DNA of 64,000 nucleotides from Paenibacillus xylanexedens (GCF_007676705.1 NZ_VEBF01000002.1:186001-250000); one strand, 5' to 3'; positions 10,177-21,100 are shown, counted from the stretch's first letter. The notes: generated from the sequence alone by a model not told the origin. Program-made: numbers and translations.

Positions 10177-11972
10177 CGCACTGCACCTCCAAGCTTCCAT
10201 GAAGCTGCACTGATATGGGCCTGCCACATGTGCTCATAGACTCCGCCCAATGCACGCAATTGATCATGTGTCCCACGCTCGGCAATCGTCCCTTGCCGGA
10301 TGACGAGAATCTGCTCTGCTGCACGGATCGTTGTTAGACGATGAGCAATAATCAGTACCGTTTTGCCTTGAACCAATTGGGCCAATCCTTGCTGGATCTT
10401 GTGCTCATTCTCTGCATCCGCGTAAGCTGTCGCCTCATCCAGGACCAGAATGGGAGCATTTTTGAGCAACGCCCGTGCAATTGCGATTCGCTGTGCTTCA
10501 CCGCCGGACAGGTATGTGCCGCCTTCTCCAATTTTGGTGTCATAACCGGCATCCATTTTCTCTATAAACTCATGACAACAGGCAGTTCGAGCCGCAGCTA
10601 TAACGTCCTGTCGTGAGGCCGATGTGTTGCCCATCCGAATATTTTCTTCAATCGTGTCGTAGAACAGATGTACATCCTGGAATACAAAGGACACCGTATC
10701 CATCAGCTTCTCCGTCCCCATCTCCTGAATCGGAATCCCGCCAATCGTAATCTCACCTTCCTGCACATCCCAGAAACGAAGCAATAGATTCGCAATGGTT
10801 GACTTCCCCCCACCCGAAGGTCCGACAAGTGCGGTCATCTCTCCTGCGTTGGCTACAAAATCAATCTGTTCAAGTACCGGTTTATACGCTTCGCTCTCCT
10901 TGTGTTCATAAGCAAAAGATACCTGACGAAAAGCAACCTCATATGTATCGGGAACTTTGGGCAACTCAGGTTCATGTACAACTGGCTCGGCAAACACCGA
11001 TTCAATCCGTTTCTGTCCTTCCACAATCTCTCGCATCCCACTACCCAGATACATTAACTTCAATAACGGAGCAGATAGACTCGGGGTAATGATCAGAAAC
11101 AGAATAAACGTGATCGCAAACGACTGATTGCCCGCATTTCCACTCGCCAGCAGAATACCCACCGGAACAATGAAGGTAAATAACGAGATCATGATCACAA
11201 AAAACAGCCCGTAAGATGTTTTACACAAATCTGTTATTCTCAATGAAATATCCCGATAACGCGTCACCGCCTGTTTGAACGTCAGAAACGAATCGGCTGT
11301 AATCCCAAATACTTTCACCGCAGGCATACCCCTTACGTATTCAACACCCGTCGCATTCATCTCTTCAATGGCAAGCTGAAAATCACGATAAGCCTGACGG
11401 CCTCGTTCGCTGCGGAAGAGACGACTTTGCAGCCAGAAACCGATCCCAATCGGAACCAACAGTGCTAGCGCCATGCGATAATCGAGCCAGAACAGATATC
11501 CCAGCAGCATCAGCGGAATGACGATCGCACTCACCAGATCCGGCAACTGATGGGCGATAAACTTCTCAATTTTCTCCACACTGACTTCGATGATCTTCTT
11601 CAGCTCACCGGTTGCCGTCCGAGTGTGATAGCCCATGGGTACTTTGGCAACATGTTCAGCAAGTCTCACTCTGAGCTGGTACAAAATGTTGAACGCAGCG
11701 ATGTGTGAGCACATCCCCCCGATATAGAGCGCAATTAACCCTGCGATCAGTGCTACGAACGCGACGATCCCCCAATAGATCAACAGATCTCTGTCCATGG
11801 CAGAGGGTTGCCCCGCATGAGTTAGCAGTTCCTCGACGATCTTGTACACCCCGATAAAAGGAACAATCTGCAACAGACTCGACAGGGTCGAGAAGATACT
11901 TGCTATAAGCAGCAGACCTTTGCGCTCCCTCGTTACTTGCATTAGTCCGGACACTTCAGACGTGTTGTTCAT
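10173..11972 (-). CDS. Fused permease-ATPase ABC half transporter (first subunit)
   Basis: 599 residues. I chose ATG 11972 because AGGAGGGG is 5 nt upstream; the 11 residues before it are non-coding leader containing the Fur box. An exporter-type membrane domain spans about residues 20-320, then Walker A GPSGGGKST (384-392), signature LSGGEAQ (488-494) and Walker B ILVLDEAT (508-515). Both this and the partner keep intact catalytic residues, so the dimer probably has two active ATP sites. The genes overlap by 4 nt, which implies translational coupling. Its place just behind an AraC regulator gene and a Fur box supports an iron-siderophore role. Confidence 0.9.
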   Translation of the reverse strand: MNNTSEVSGLMQVTRERKGLLLIASIFSTLSSLLQIVPFIGVYKIVEELLTHAGQPSAMDRDLLIYWGIVAFVALIAGLIALYIGGMCSHIAAFNILYQLRVRLAEHVAKVPMGYHTRTATGELKKIIEVSVEKIEKFIAHQLPDLVSAIVIPLMLLGYLFWLDYRMALALLVPIGIGFWLQSRLFRSERGRQAYRDFQLAIEEMNATGVEYVRGMPAVKVFGITADSFLTFKQAVTRYRDISLRITDLCKTSYGLFFVIMISLFTFIVPVGILLASGNAGNQSFAITFILFLIITPSLSAPLLKLMYLGSGMREIVEGQKRIESVFAEPVVHEPELPKVPDTYEVAFRQVSFAYEHKESEAYKPVLEQIDFVANAGEMTALVGPSGGGKSTIANLLLRFWDVQEGEITIGGIPIQEMGTEKLMDTVSFVFQDVHLFYDTIEENIRMGNTSASRQDVIAAARTACCHEFIEKMDAGYDTKIGEGGTYLSGGEAQRIAIARALLKNAPILVLDEATAYADAENEHKIQQGLAQLVQGKTVLIIAHRLTTIRAAEQILVIRQGTIAERGTHDQLRALGGVYEHMWQAHISAASWKLGGAVR

Positions 11973-11984
11973 CTCACCCCTCCT

Positions 11985-12003
11985 GATATTAATAATCATT
12001 CTC
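11985..12003 (-). promoter_or_regulatory. Fur box
   Basis: GATATTAATAATCATTCTC matches the 19-base Fur consensus at 16 positions by my count. It lies 12 nt upstream of the first ABC gene start, overlapping its leader, where a bound repressor would block expression when iron is plentiful. Confidence 0.8.
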
Positions 12004-12107
12004 AATATAGCGCAGTGCTATATACGCACATTAATATCTCACAGGGCCCCCGGCTACCGCTACCCCAATCCGGAGCAAAAACACCTCAATACGGATTATA
12101 GTGAAAG

Positions 12108-13112
12108 TTACGAGAAGGTTTGATTAAAATAAGTGGAGGGTGTCCTACCGTATTTGCGTTTGAATTGAGCGGAAAAGTGACTCGTTTTATTGAAACCAAC
12201 CGTTAATGCCGCTGTTGTCACATTCATCTGTCTGGTCTCCAGCAGGTAATAGGCTGCCTCTAGCCTTTGCTCAATAACATACGCATGTACAGGTAGGCCG
12301 AACAATTGCTTAAATCCTTTTTTCAGCTTGAATTCATTCAAACACACTTGTCTGGAGAGCTCTTCAAGGCTTGGCGGATGTGCCAGATTCGCATCGAGAA
12401 TGTGCTTCGCCTGTTGCAAACTGGTCAGATCCGTCCGGGACAAGCCACTATGATTCGCAGGAAACGCTCGTTCCAGAACACATTCACTGAAGTATACCGC
12501 GAGCAATTCGAGTGCTTTTCCGTTTAAATACAGCTGTTTCAGTTCTCCCGAATACGGGCATTGTGTCATTTCATTAACCATTCGAATCATCGCTGGTGTC
12601 ATCTTCGCATTATAGAAACCTCCCCCACTTCCGGAGATGGCTGTCATGAGTTGCTGTATGGGAAGATGCTGCATGATCCCACTTTGAGCTGCCTGATCCA
12701 GCTTCAACGTGAATCCCTTGAAATGCTGCTGTAGAGCAAATTCACACGTACTGCTCGTAGATCGGCTGCCATATGCAGAACTCTCCTGGGTATGTACATG
12801 GAATTCCCCCAGCTTGCCATCAATGTTCCACGAAATGCTCTCACCAATGCAGAAGCTTAACTTGATACAGTCATCCTGCTCCAAGCTGCTCAATGCGGTG
12901 GGTCGATGGAATATCGCATCACTATACACGAGTTCCATGGAAGGATGAATTCGATTCAGCTGCCAGTAGCCCTGACCAATCTCTTCAGGAATATGAATGA
13001 TACGCTCGGCAGAGCTGCTTTGGTAAAATGTATTTAATCTCGCTGCCAATGCACAGCGCTGATCTTCTTTATTTTGAATCGCGTACCATGTCTCTGAACC
13101 ATTGGATTGCAT
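12108..13112 (-). CDS. AraC family regulator, PchR/YbtA-like
   Basis: 334 residues. The last 100 or so hold the two AraC helix-turn-helix motifs: LEELSRQVCLNEFKLKKGFK, the FGLPVHAYV linker and ALTVGFNKTSHFSAQFKRKY. The wording NEFKLKKGFKQLFG is characteristic of the PchR/YbtA group, which sense ferric siderophores through the N-terminal domain and switch on uptake genes. It is encoded directly upstream of the ABC pair on the same strand, 135 nt away with the Fur box in between, so it is the likely activator of that operon. The start has GAGGGG upstream. Ligand identity is inference. Confidence 0.88.
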   Translation of the reverse strand: MQSNGSETWYAIQNKEDQRCALAARLNTFYQSSSAERIIHIPEEIGQGYWQLNRIHPSMELVYSDAIFHRPTALSSLEQDDCIKLSFCIGESISWNIDGKLGEFHVHTQESSAYGSRSTSSTCEFALQQHFKGFTLKLDQAAQSGIMQHLPIQQLMTAISGSGGGFYNAKMTPAMIRMVNEMTQCPYSGELKQLYLNGKALELLAVYFSECVLERAFPANHSGLSRTDLTSLQQAKHILDANLAHPPSLEELSRQVCLNEFKLKKGFKQLFGLPVHAYVIEQRLEAAYYLLETRQMNVTTAALTVGFNKTSHFSAQFKRKYGRTPSTYFNQTFS

Positions 13113-13162
13113 GTGACTTCCCCTCTCGTTGCCTGTTGTTCAGCTAATTATATAAGAAAGAA

Positions 13163-13181
13163 GCCATATTGGACATATGGC
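13163..13181 (-). terminator. Hairpin terminator of the WG-repeat gene
   Basis: GCCATAT and ATATGGC pair around a 5-nt loop. On the minus strand the next bases are TTCTTTCTTAT, a broken T tract. It lies 37 nt after the stop at 13218. Confidence 0.55.
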
Positions 13182-13217
13182 CTCATACGCTGAATCTGGT
13201 GAATAGTGAAAAGACAC

Positions 13218-15725
13218 TCACTCATGGAAAGCTTTCCAGAATGAACCTTCTGTATTAATAATGTCCTTGATCTGCACAAAAGGAATCGTAAAGGTTGGAA
13301 ATCCTGCCGCATAGGGAGCGATATCATATGGATTGAAGTAGAGATGCAGAGCATCCGCTGTAACAAAAAACGGCTGATCTGCACTGATACCCTTATAAGT
13401 GTCCGGAAACACATACGAGTATTGAGGATCATTTTTAATCTGATCCCCTACAATCTGGCTTAACACTTTTACATAGTCACTATTCGGCTTAAATAGATCC
13501 TTCAACTCATACAACTGACCATTCGTCAGATTAATGATCGCATAGATCATCGTAGGCATACCATGCGCTGCACCCGCCGGGTAGTTATAACCTGTAAGTT
13601 GAAGTTGCAGCAGTTGCTGCTGATAAAACGTAATATCAAAATCCCCTGTATACGTGTAATCCAGCTGCTGATCGGCAGGAATCGGCTTCACCTGCGAGAG
13701 TTGCTTCAATTTGGCGTTTAGCGCAAGTTGCTCCGCTTGGTTCGTCAATCCCTCCACCTGCGGATAATATACGAGGTAATCCCTGTTCGGTTTGTACTTC
13801 TCTTCGCGTACACGGTACGGTGGATGAAGCGGAACGATCGTATTTTGCCGCCAGATGATCTGTCCAGCCCGATTCACATACGATAAGCGCTGGTCTACAT
13901 ACGCCTTAATCAGATCTGGTGCCACGACTTCTAGCGTACCCGAACCTTCTACATGAGGATACCCTGAAGCAGGTCTTCCACTCAGATCCAGCAGATAAGT
14001 CTGTCTTCCATCTGATGCGGACGCGAGACCATTCTTGTAATTGCCCACATCACGATATACGAACTCAGTAAGTCTTCGACCACTAGTGTCAGCAATCGCG
14101 TACACAGAGCCAATATAAGGCTGCTCCGGATTAATTGCTTGCCCCAGCGCATAACGTTGCTCTCCTAGTTCGCGAATGTCATTGTAGGCGGGTTGAATGA
14201 TGAATGAACCCTGCGTATTAATGACGCCGTAGGTGGACTTGTAATCCTCCGCTGTATTGACAATCGCTTGCCCGTCGTTAAAAGGAAATGCCGATGAAAA
14301 CTTGGGCTGAATGCGAATATTCCCCCGCTCGTCGATATACCCATATTTGCCCGATGCCTCTTTTTGAAAAGCAAGCAGTCCATCGCCAAGCGGCCCCACA
14401 TAGGCATATAGATATGTCGCAATCCGCTGCCCGTTCCGATTGATGAGCGCGTATTCATTATCCTTGATCTGCACAACCGCCTTGCCATCTTGAAAATCGC
14501 TCGCTGACGTAAACTGTGCCGGAATCACCTCATTGCCTGAGGCATCCAGATAACCATATAGACTCACCGAACCATCTGCCTGACCAGGATTAGAATCGTA
14601 AAATAACGCTCGGCCGTCGTTCATATTCGAGATATACGGGTATGCTCGTTTGGTCAGGACCGTACCTTGTTCATTAATCATCTTAAATCCTTGAGCATCG
14701 ATCACCATCGCCCGTTCTTCGGAAAAGGGGTTGATGGAATCGTATACAGGTTGAACCACATATTGACCATTCAAATTAATAGCGCCGGCACGACCATCCT
14801 TGACCACAACAGCCAATCCATTTGGCTGAAACTCATGGGCGTCATCCAGAACCGGTTCAAGCCGAACATGTCCCTGTGCATCCATATAACCCCAGCGGGT
14901 GCCGCTTGTTGTTCGAACGGAGATCGGATATAACCATGTCGCTACCCGAGCATGGCTTATCGGGACCATCGCCTGCTTGATTTTCTTCTCCAACTCAAGG
15001 AGTACCTCTCTGGAAGGATAAGCTTCCGGGAAGCTGAGTGCTTTTTGAACTGAAGCGAGTGCTGCCGGGTACTGACCCGCATGATACTGAGCATCCGCAA
15101 GGTAATACCAGTAAAAGATATAATCAGGATAATGCTGGGTTAGTTGCTCGTAATATTGCACCACTTTTGGATAATAGGCTGCATATACGTCCGATGCAGG
15201 AACCCATTTCCCATTCTGCCATCGGATAATCTCCACGCGATAGGCTTCCCCTGTATCGTGAATCCACAGTGCAATTTCCACCTTGCCATCTCGGCCATGC
15301 GGACCGGGCATATCTATAATCTCTGCATAGCTATAGTATTGATCGTCAGGTGCCAGATCTTTGAGTCCAGATTCAGTCCACTCATATACGGCAAGCTTAG
15401 ACCAGATCGCACCAATCCGCCACCCGATGATGAGATTATTCCTTGCCGTTGAAGTTACTGGGGCTGCAGTCATTAGAGTCACCCCGTACCCCAATCCCTT
15501 AATTAGAGCCATTTTGATCCATTGTCCTTGGTAGAATTTTAGAATAAGCAAGTATAGCTCACCATTCAACTGGTAGACAGTAGCAATCTCCGGCATACCA
15601 TCACCGGTAAGGTCTGCCGCGTAGATCGCTGGATGTTTGACAGGCTTATCAATAGTGACGACCGTTGCACCAGCCGGAATATGTTGATTCACAATTTGTG
15701 TTAATAGCGGTTCGCTCATGGACAT
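13218..15725 (-). CDS. WG-repeat protein with C-terminal DUF3298-like domain
   Basis: 835 residues, start ATG with GGAGG 8 nt upstream. Order: an FG-GAP/VCBS-like segment near residue 35 (DLTGDGMPEIATVYQLNGE), a TPR-like helical pair near 190-245, then about eight WG-type beta repeats from 275 to 600 (GYMDAQGHVRLEPVLDDA, GYIDERGNIRIQPKFSSA and variants). The end, from about 640, matches the DUF3298/RsiV-type domain (ITFYQQQLLQLQLTGYNY, then GYLFNPYDI-like LYFNPYDIAPYAAG). I see no signal peptide or membrane segment, unusual given that DUF3298 is often extracytoplasmic. It has its own terminator and appears to be a single-gene unit. Function is unknown; WG repeats are usually taken as binding surfaces. 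Confidence 0.82.
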   Translation of the reverse strand: MSMSEPLLTQIVNQHIPAGATVVTIDKPVKHPAIYAADLTGDGMPEIATVYQLNGELYLLILKFYQGQWIKMALIKGLGYGVTLMTAAPVTSTARNNLIIGWRIGAIWSKLAVYEWTESGLKDLAPDDQYYSYAEIIDMPGPHGRDGKVEIALWIHDTGEAYRVEIIRWQNGKWVPASDVYAAYYPKVVQYYEQLTQHYPDYIFYWYYLADAQYHAGQYPAALASVQKALSFPEAYPSREVLLELEKKIKQAMVPISHARVATWLYPISVRTTSGTRWGYMDAQGHVRLEPVLDDAHEFQPNGLAVVVKDGRAGAINLNGQYVVQPVYDSINPFSEERAMVIDAQGFKMINEQGTVLTKRAYPYISNMNDGRALFYDSNPGQADGSVSLYGYLDASGNEVIPAQFTSASDFQDGKAVVQIKDNEYALINRNGQRIATYLYAYVGPLGDGLLAFQKEASGKYGYIDERGNIRIQPKFSSAFPFNDGQAIVNTAEDYKSTYGVINTQGSFIIQPAYNDIRELGEQRYALGQAINPEQPYIGSVYAIADTSGRRLTEFVYRDVGNYKNGLASASDGRQTYLLDLSGRPASGYPHVEGSGTLEVVAPDLIKAYVDQRLSYVNRAGQIIWRQNTIVPLHPPYRVREEKYKPNRDYLVYYPQVEGLTNQAEQLALNAKLKQLSQVKPIPADQQLDYTYTGDFDITFYQQQLLQLQLTGYNYPAGAAHGMPTMIYAIINLTNGQLYELKDLFKPNSDYVKVLSQIVGDQIKNDPQYSYVFPDTYKGISADQPFFVTADALHLYFNPYDIAPYAAGFPTFTIPFVQIKDIINTEGSFWKAFHE

Positions 15726-15891
15726 CTCAGTTTCCTCCCTTATGACCGCATTCGCCTAATGGTATGCGTCATAAATCGGGATATGTCATCAGAACAAATA
15801 TAACTGATAACATTGGAATTCTCATCCTTGTTCTAAACGAATATCAAATGAAGATATTTTCGATCTATAAATGGATTAAACTTTAGAATGA

Positions 15892-15935
15892 GCAAAAAAG
15901 ATTTGCAGCGACCTCTACGGCCTTCTGCAAATCTT
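15892..15935 (-). terminator. Terminator of the MoxR/vWA/SWIM operon
   Basis: An 11-bp perfect stem (AAGATTTGCAG with CTGCAAATCTT) around a 16-nt loop. On the minus strand it is followed by a run of T (CTTTTTTGCT). It sits 75 nt past the last gene. The rest of 15726-16009 holds no gene that I can see. Confidence 0.8.
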
Positions 15936-16009
15936 CTTATATTTTATATACATCTTATCTAATAAATCTTATTGCTCTCATACACAATGGGTTCTTCCAC
16001 TAACCCATG

Positions 16010-16306
16010 CTATGCCTCTTCTTGTACACTGAGCTGTACATATTGGGTGAGACGACAATACTGAAATAACAGCAGTTCTTCATCACCTTGACCAAGAGCC
16101 ACGCTACGCCCTTCCTCGATAACGTGATTCAGCAATTCATGAAGGAAGCTCATCTGCAAACGTAAGGATTCCGCTGCGAGCTGCTCAAGTAACTCAATAT
16201 CTCGGACCGTAAACTGGGATAACCCGCGCAGCAATAACTCTTCTGACCAGGCGTTGATCTTCTGCATGAACTGATTATATTCTTCCAAGTCTCCCCATCC
16301 TTCCAT
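16010..16306 (-). CDS. Small helical protein ending the MoxR/vWA operon
   Basis: 98 residues, acidic and predicted all-helical, rich in Leu and Glu (LLLRGLSQFTVRDIELLEQL), without a signal peptide. Its ATG lies inside the 3' end of the SWIM gene, a 32-nt overlap in another frame, so it is very likely coupled to it. No strong ribosome site precedes ATG 16306; an internal ATG for MQKINAW is an alternative start. I do not recognise the family. The position as last gene of the operon, before its terminator, suggests an accessory subunit of that system. Confidence 0.65.
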   Translation of the reverse strand: MEGWGDLEEYNQFMQKINAWSEELLLRGLSQFTVRDIELLEQLAAESLRLQMSFLHELLNHVIEEGRSVALGQGDEELLLFQYCRLTQYVQLSVQEEA

Positions 16307-18107
16307 TGGCGATATCCAGTTTCAGACTGAGCATCGTTTGACCCTTCAGGAAACTAACCGGGCAGACCCGTTTGGGTTCCACACGAACAAAGGCATAAAA
16401 GTGTTCAAGCGATTGGGAACCATATCCTGACTCCAGTCTTTGGATCATCGTCTGCCAGTCCGTTGAATACGGGAGAGTGAGTGCCAATCGTTCTCCGTTA
16501 GAATTCTCGACTGTCAGGACAAGATCCTGCGTTTGTTTGACAAAACGATGATCCACGATGCGAGCAACTTTGATCATGGCCAGTCGTTCTATAGGAGCAG
16601 CAAACAAGTCAAACGACCGTGATTCCTCAAGAAGTATAGACGAGACATCTTGCATGTACTTGTTCATATTCAACGTTTCTACACCCGTTCGTGCCAATAT
16701 CTCAAGCTTTGCACCTTCCCCGGAAGATATCCGTCGTTCTTCATTCACTTTCACCGAATGGAATTGAACTTCTTCCCCTGCGAACTGGCGAAAGGTCAGA
16801 TGTGGCAACCACGGTGTGAATGCACCATAATGTTCTGTATACGAGAACTGCTGATCGTCATAATACACAGCACGCACATCGCTATACGTGTAGATTTCCT
16901 CATCATCAAAACAATAAAAGTAGTATGTGATTCCGCGGAACCCGGACCGTGTCTCCCACGCATCAGCCCCTAGTCCATATAGATGGAGTGAAGGAACAGC
17001 GAAATATTTACTGCGAAAACTGCCAATGAGCTGGCTCTGCTGAATGGCAGACACCTTTTTCTCTTCAAGAACCTGGAGCGCAAGATACAGCTTACTCACC
17101 CGACCCAGCATGGATTGCATGGAGAAACGTACATGTCTGTTAAAAAATAACTGTAGTTCTCCTTGAATCCCTCGTAAATTGCGTTCTATATCAGGCAGAT
17201 TACCACTATGAGCTGCGATTGCCAAAGTCTCCAGTTGTGCCATATAGGACTGAGGAATACGGGCCAGTCCCGTCTTCAACAATCCTGCCAGCATAACGCG
17301 ACATTCCTGCACCGTCTGAAGAGAGAACTTGGCTTCGTATACCCGTCCACTTAATGCATCCGTATCATCCAGGCCTTTTAGGTTCCGGTACCGTAATAAG
17401 GCTTCAAGCTTGGCCATTTTCCCAGCTGTCTGCTGCACCTTACATAGTGCTTTTGCAAGGTTCGGTTCCTCCGTAAAAGACACTTCGATATTCTGATTGG
17501 TCAGATGCACCGTAAGAAGTGAATCTTCAATGATTTTAATTTCTTCTGGGTACCTTAATCGGAACACGACTTCCTCAACCATGGAAGAACTATACGATTT
17601 AATTAACACTGTAAGATCAGACTCCGTCATCCAGCGAAAACGAGACTCGATCTCACGAGACACTGAATGCGGAACTTCGCTTGGATCGTCCACGTTTGAT
17701 ACTAAGTTTGACACTGAGTCTGTTACGGATACATCTTTCGGTACGTCCAACGGATCATTATCCGATATCCCTGAGTCCTTATCCAGCGCATGCTTCTCGT
17801 CCGCACTCATCGAATCCTCTGATGAATGTTCCCGTTGATCGTATAGTATGGCAATCAGTACATGCTTGCAGATATGGTCTGACGGACAGGAACAATCCCA
17901 ATGATCCAGCGTATTTTTGAGCGTACAGTGTGTCCCGTCACTGAGCTGGCAACTCACGGATGATTCGTTCCATGTGTACGTTACACTCACACCGTTGTCC
18001 AACTCTTTCAAAGACCTTTTGTACAACCCCTTATTGGCATAACGAATCAGATAATCCTCTGTACACAGCTTCGAAAAACTTCGAAATCTCTCCTTAAATC
18101 CACTCAC
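16275..18107 (-). CDS. SWIM zinc-finger protein (YehQ-like)
   Basis: 610 residues. The SWIM motif CxC-x5-CxH is complete at Cys72, Cys74, Cys80 and His82 (DCSCPSDHICKHVL), preceded by a strand-rich segment as usual. Acidic low-complexity sequence follows (about 95-150), then a long mixed domain. SWIM fingers bind DNA or proteins. It starts with GTG 4 nt after the DUF4132 stop and lacks a clear ribosome site, so translation is probably coupled. The gene order with DUF4132, vWA, DUF5682 and MoxR matches E. coli yehQ and its neighbours. The biochemical role is not known. Confidence 0.85.
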   Translation of the reverse strand: MSGFKERFRSFSKLCTEDYLIRYANKGLYKRSLKELDNGVSVTYTWNESSVSCQLSDGTHCTLKNTLDHWDCSCPSDHICKHVLIAILYDQREHSSEDSMSADEKHALDKDSGISDNDPLDVPKDVSVTDSVSNLVSNVDDPSEVPHSVSREIESRFRWMTESDLTVLIKSYSSSMVEEVVFRLRYPEEIKIIEDSLLTVHLTNQNIEVSFTEEPNLAKALCKVQQTAGKMAKLEALLRYRNLKGLDDTDALSGRVYEAKFSLQTVQECRVMLAGLLKTGLARIPQSYMAQLETLAIAAHSGNLPDIERNLRGIQGELQLFFNRHVRFSMQSMLGRVSKLYLALQVLEEKKVSAIQQSQLIGSFRSKYFAVPSLHLYGLGADAWETRSGFRGITYYFYCFDDEEIYTYSDVRAVYYDDQQFSYTEHYGAFTPWLPHLTFRQFAGEEVQFHSVKVNEERRISSGEGAKLEILARTGVETLNMNKYMQDVSSILLEESRSFDLFAAPIERLAMIKVARIVDHRFVKQTQDLVLTVENSNGERLALTLPYSTDWQTMIQRLESGYGSQSLEHFYAFVRVEPKRVCPVSFLKGQTMLSLKLDIANGRMGRLGRI

Positions 18108-18111
18108 TTCA

Positions 18112-21100
18112 TCAACGCCCCGTTGCTCTCAGAATGTCGTAGATCGTTTCACTGAACACCCGACCTGGAACGTTGCCCAGAGCAATGGATTTGTTGTCAC
18201 CATAGTAATAATATTGCTTGTTACTCGGTTTGAAGAAATGCAGGGAGTCCAGTGTAATGTCATCCAATCCCTCGTAATACGTGATGCTCGTACCGCTGAA
18301 TTGCAATTCTGCAACAAGATCTCCGTACTCTTTATAAAATTCATGATACCAGCCGCCATCTTGTGCCGGTCCTTTGATCCAACCGTATTTCTCCAGTGCT
18401 TTAGGGAATGCCGTTGGCGAGAAATCAGACTCGGGCAGACGATCATATTCGTTCTTCATTTTATCTTCGTCTTCAGGCTGATGAATCTCGCGATTCAGTT
18501 GTTCGAATGGCTGCTTGATCTCGTAATCCTCCAACTGCGTTGCCCAGCCTTCGAGTGTGGACTGATCCAGTTCCAGCGGGTGTACGAGTCCAACCTGCGT
18601 ATCTGAAGGCAGATCAACCTCGTCTTCATCCACGGTATTGAATGTACCATCCTCCATATAACGGAACGTGCTGATCAGAACGCCATTCTCATACGTTCCC
18701 CAGATCAGACCGACAGCGAATTTTTGCATAATTACATTTTGTACAAACAGGGCTTTCCACTCATCGGCAGACCATAGACGTTGTTTGGACAATGACTCTT
18801 CCAGACGTTGTGCCTGAATGCTAACCATGGATTTGAGATCTTTTTTCAGTTGCGTGAAACGCGCCTTGGACTGGGCTGCCAATTCAGCATCATCTTTCTG
18901 TGCAGGAGCAGGCAGACTCTTCACGGATTTTCCCGTTTCTTCATTCAAGACAACGACTTGCAAGTCTCCATTCACCTTAATCAGGAAGGTACGCTCACCA
19001 TAGCTAAGCTGCATGGTTCCTTTTTCATCAAAACCAAGCGTGGTGACCAGGCGATCTTCCAGTTGTTCCGAGGTAAGTCCCATATTATCCGCGGCAAGCT
19101 GCAACGCTTCTTCTGCTGCACCTTTCACCTGGCGGTTCTTCACGCCACGTTTGATCTTGTCAATCGCCATAAGAGCAGATGGGTCTTTCAGATAAGCGAG
19201 TACTTTCACAGCATCTGCTGCGATAGCCCCACGACTATTTTCCGTCCACTCCTTAATTTGCGGAGCCAATATATTAACAATCTGAATATCGCCAAAAAGT
19301 GCTGAAACATACATCACCCACTTTTCTTTCGCGGGGGCACCTTCTTGAATCCATACCTGGAGCAGTTCACTTGCAAAACGAGCAAGCGAGGCCTCACTTA
19401 CGTAATCCCGTAATTCATTCAATCGTTCATTAGGACCAGAGGTATGATCCAACGATTGGACCAAAGCATACTGCTTAATCCGATCATCCAAAGGCTGATT
19501 GTCTTCAATACGTTTTAGGGAAGGAAGATCTTTCAAGGACAACCAGCTCAGTCTCGACAGCTTTTTGGCATCTGCCTGATCAGCGAGTGCAGCGTGGGCA
19601 TACTCCGGACTTAGATCTGCGGTATCCAGCAGAATTTGGATCAGGCTCTTCCACTCGTCGGACTTCTCATCCTTCAAAAGATCACGGTACAGTTCCTTGC
19701 TGTTCTCGAGACTGCGGATAGCAGTCAGAGCCATCTCTTTGATACCCACCTTTTTCTCCGAGCGGTAAATGAGCGAGTATAACTCTTCATCAGGAATCCG
19801 GTTAAATTCAGCAAGCGCCACACCGTTGGCCTTCTTCGACGAATCCTGCAATCCGGCACGAATCGCTTCAGATAACTGTTTTTTGGGCAGTTCCTGACGC
19901 TGCTCAAAGGTGATTTCCAATACGAGAACACGAGTGTCCGTTGGAAGTTTTTTATACTGTTTCAGCGCATATTCAAGATTCTGCTGAATGATACGGCGAT
20001 ACTCATCCTTGGGCATTGAATTGTATCTATAATCCGTCATGCCGTTTAGTGAGATGAGACTGGTCAACAGTTTCTCATGCTGTACCTCAGGGTCTTGACC
20101 ATAACGTTGAAGAAGCTTTTCACCACTAAATGCATAGGATCGATACATGTCTGAGACGATATCCATGGTCCAGTCAGGATAAGTAGCCATAACGACGAAC
20201 CGGCGCATTGCCTCTGAATCCTCAGGAAGGAAGCTGATAGCAATTAAACTCTGAATACGTTTTTTGTCACGATTCAGGTTATTGAAGAGACCGCGGCTGT
20301 TTGGATCGTTCCAGTATTCCTCCAACGAAATTTTACCTTCCAGATACCGTGCGATAGCCAGACCACTGCGTCCACCATCCAATGGCTCTCTTAGTACAGC
20401 ATAAACGGCTTCTTCAATCGTTCCTTCAGCTTCAGGAAGCTCGAGTCCACGATCCCCCATGATCTTGTGTATCATAAGCTTGAGATATGGGTTTTTGAGC
20501 AGCTTATATGCTCGTCTTGATCGATCAGGCTCACTTGCAACAGCTAACTGCAGGTTAGGCCACGATATAGTGTACATATTAAGTTCGTAATTCAGTAGCT
20601 CGATCAACTGGTATGGTTCATCGATCGGAAGAAGACCCGTAAACAGGTTGTCTACATTCTTGGCTCTGGAGTCCAAACTCAGTAGGTACATGCGCACTTC
20701 GAAAGGATAGATTTCATGCAATTGATTGATTACTTCCAGTAAAACTTGTCCCGTTTCCCCTTTGTTCTCAAGGAATCGTTCTTTGCCGCCATTGATATTA
20801 ATCAAATATAATAACGAACTGCTTAGCAATATCATCGTTTGGTGAAACACATTTTGCGACAACTGATCCTTTTTATTTAATGATGTATTCGGATATTGCT
20901 CTGCAATCAGTTGATCCCGTTTTTGTTGAAGGAATTCGGGATCCAGATCACGAACAGACTGCATAGAACGGCTCTGGACAGAGCATACAACCAGTGGTTC
21001 TATAAGCTTATGTAACGTTGGACGAAGCTGTTCTGCATCGTCAACGAGTACAAGTTGAAGTACCTCGTGCAGGTTTTGACTGAGTAATTGTACTTGTTCA

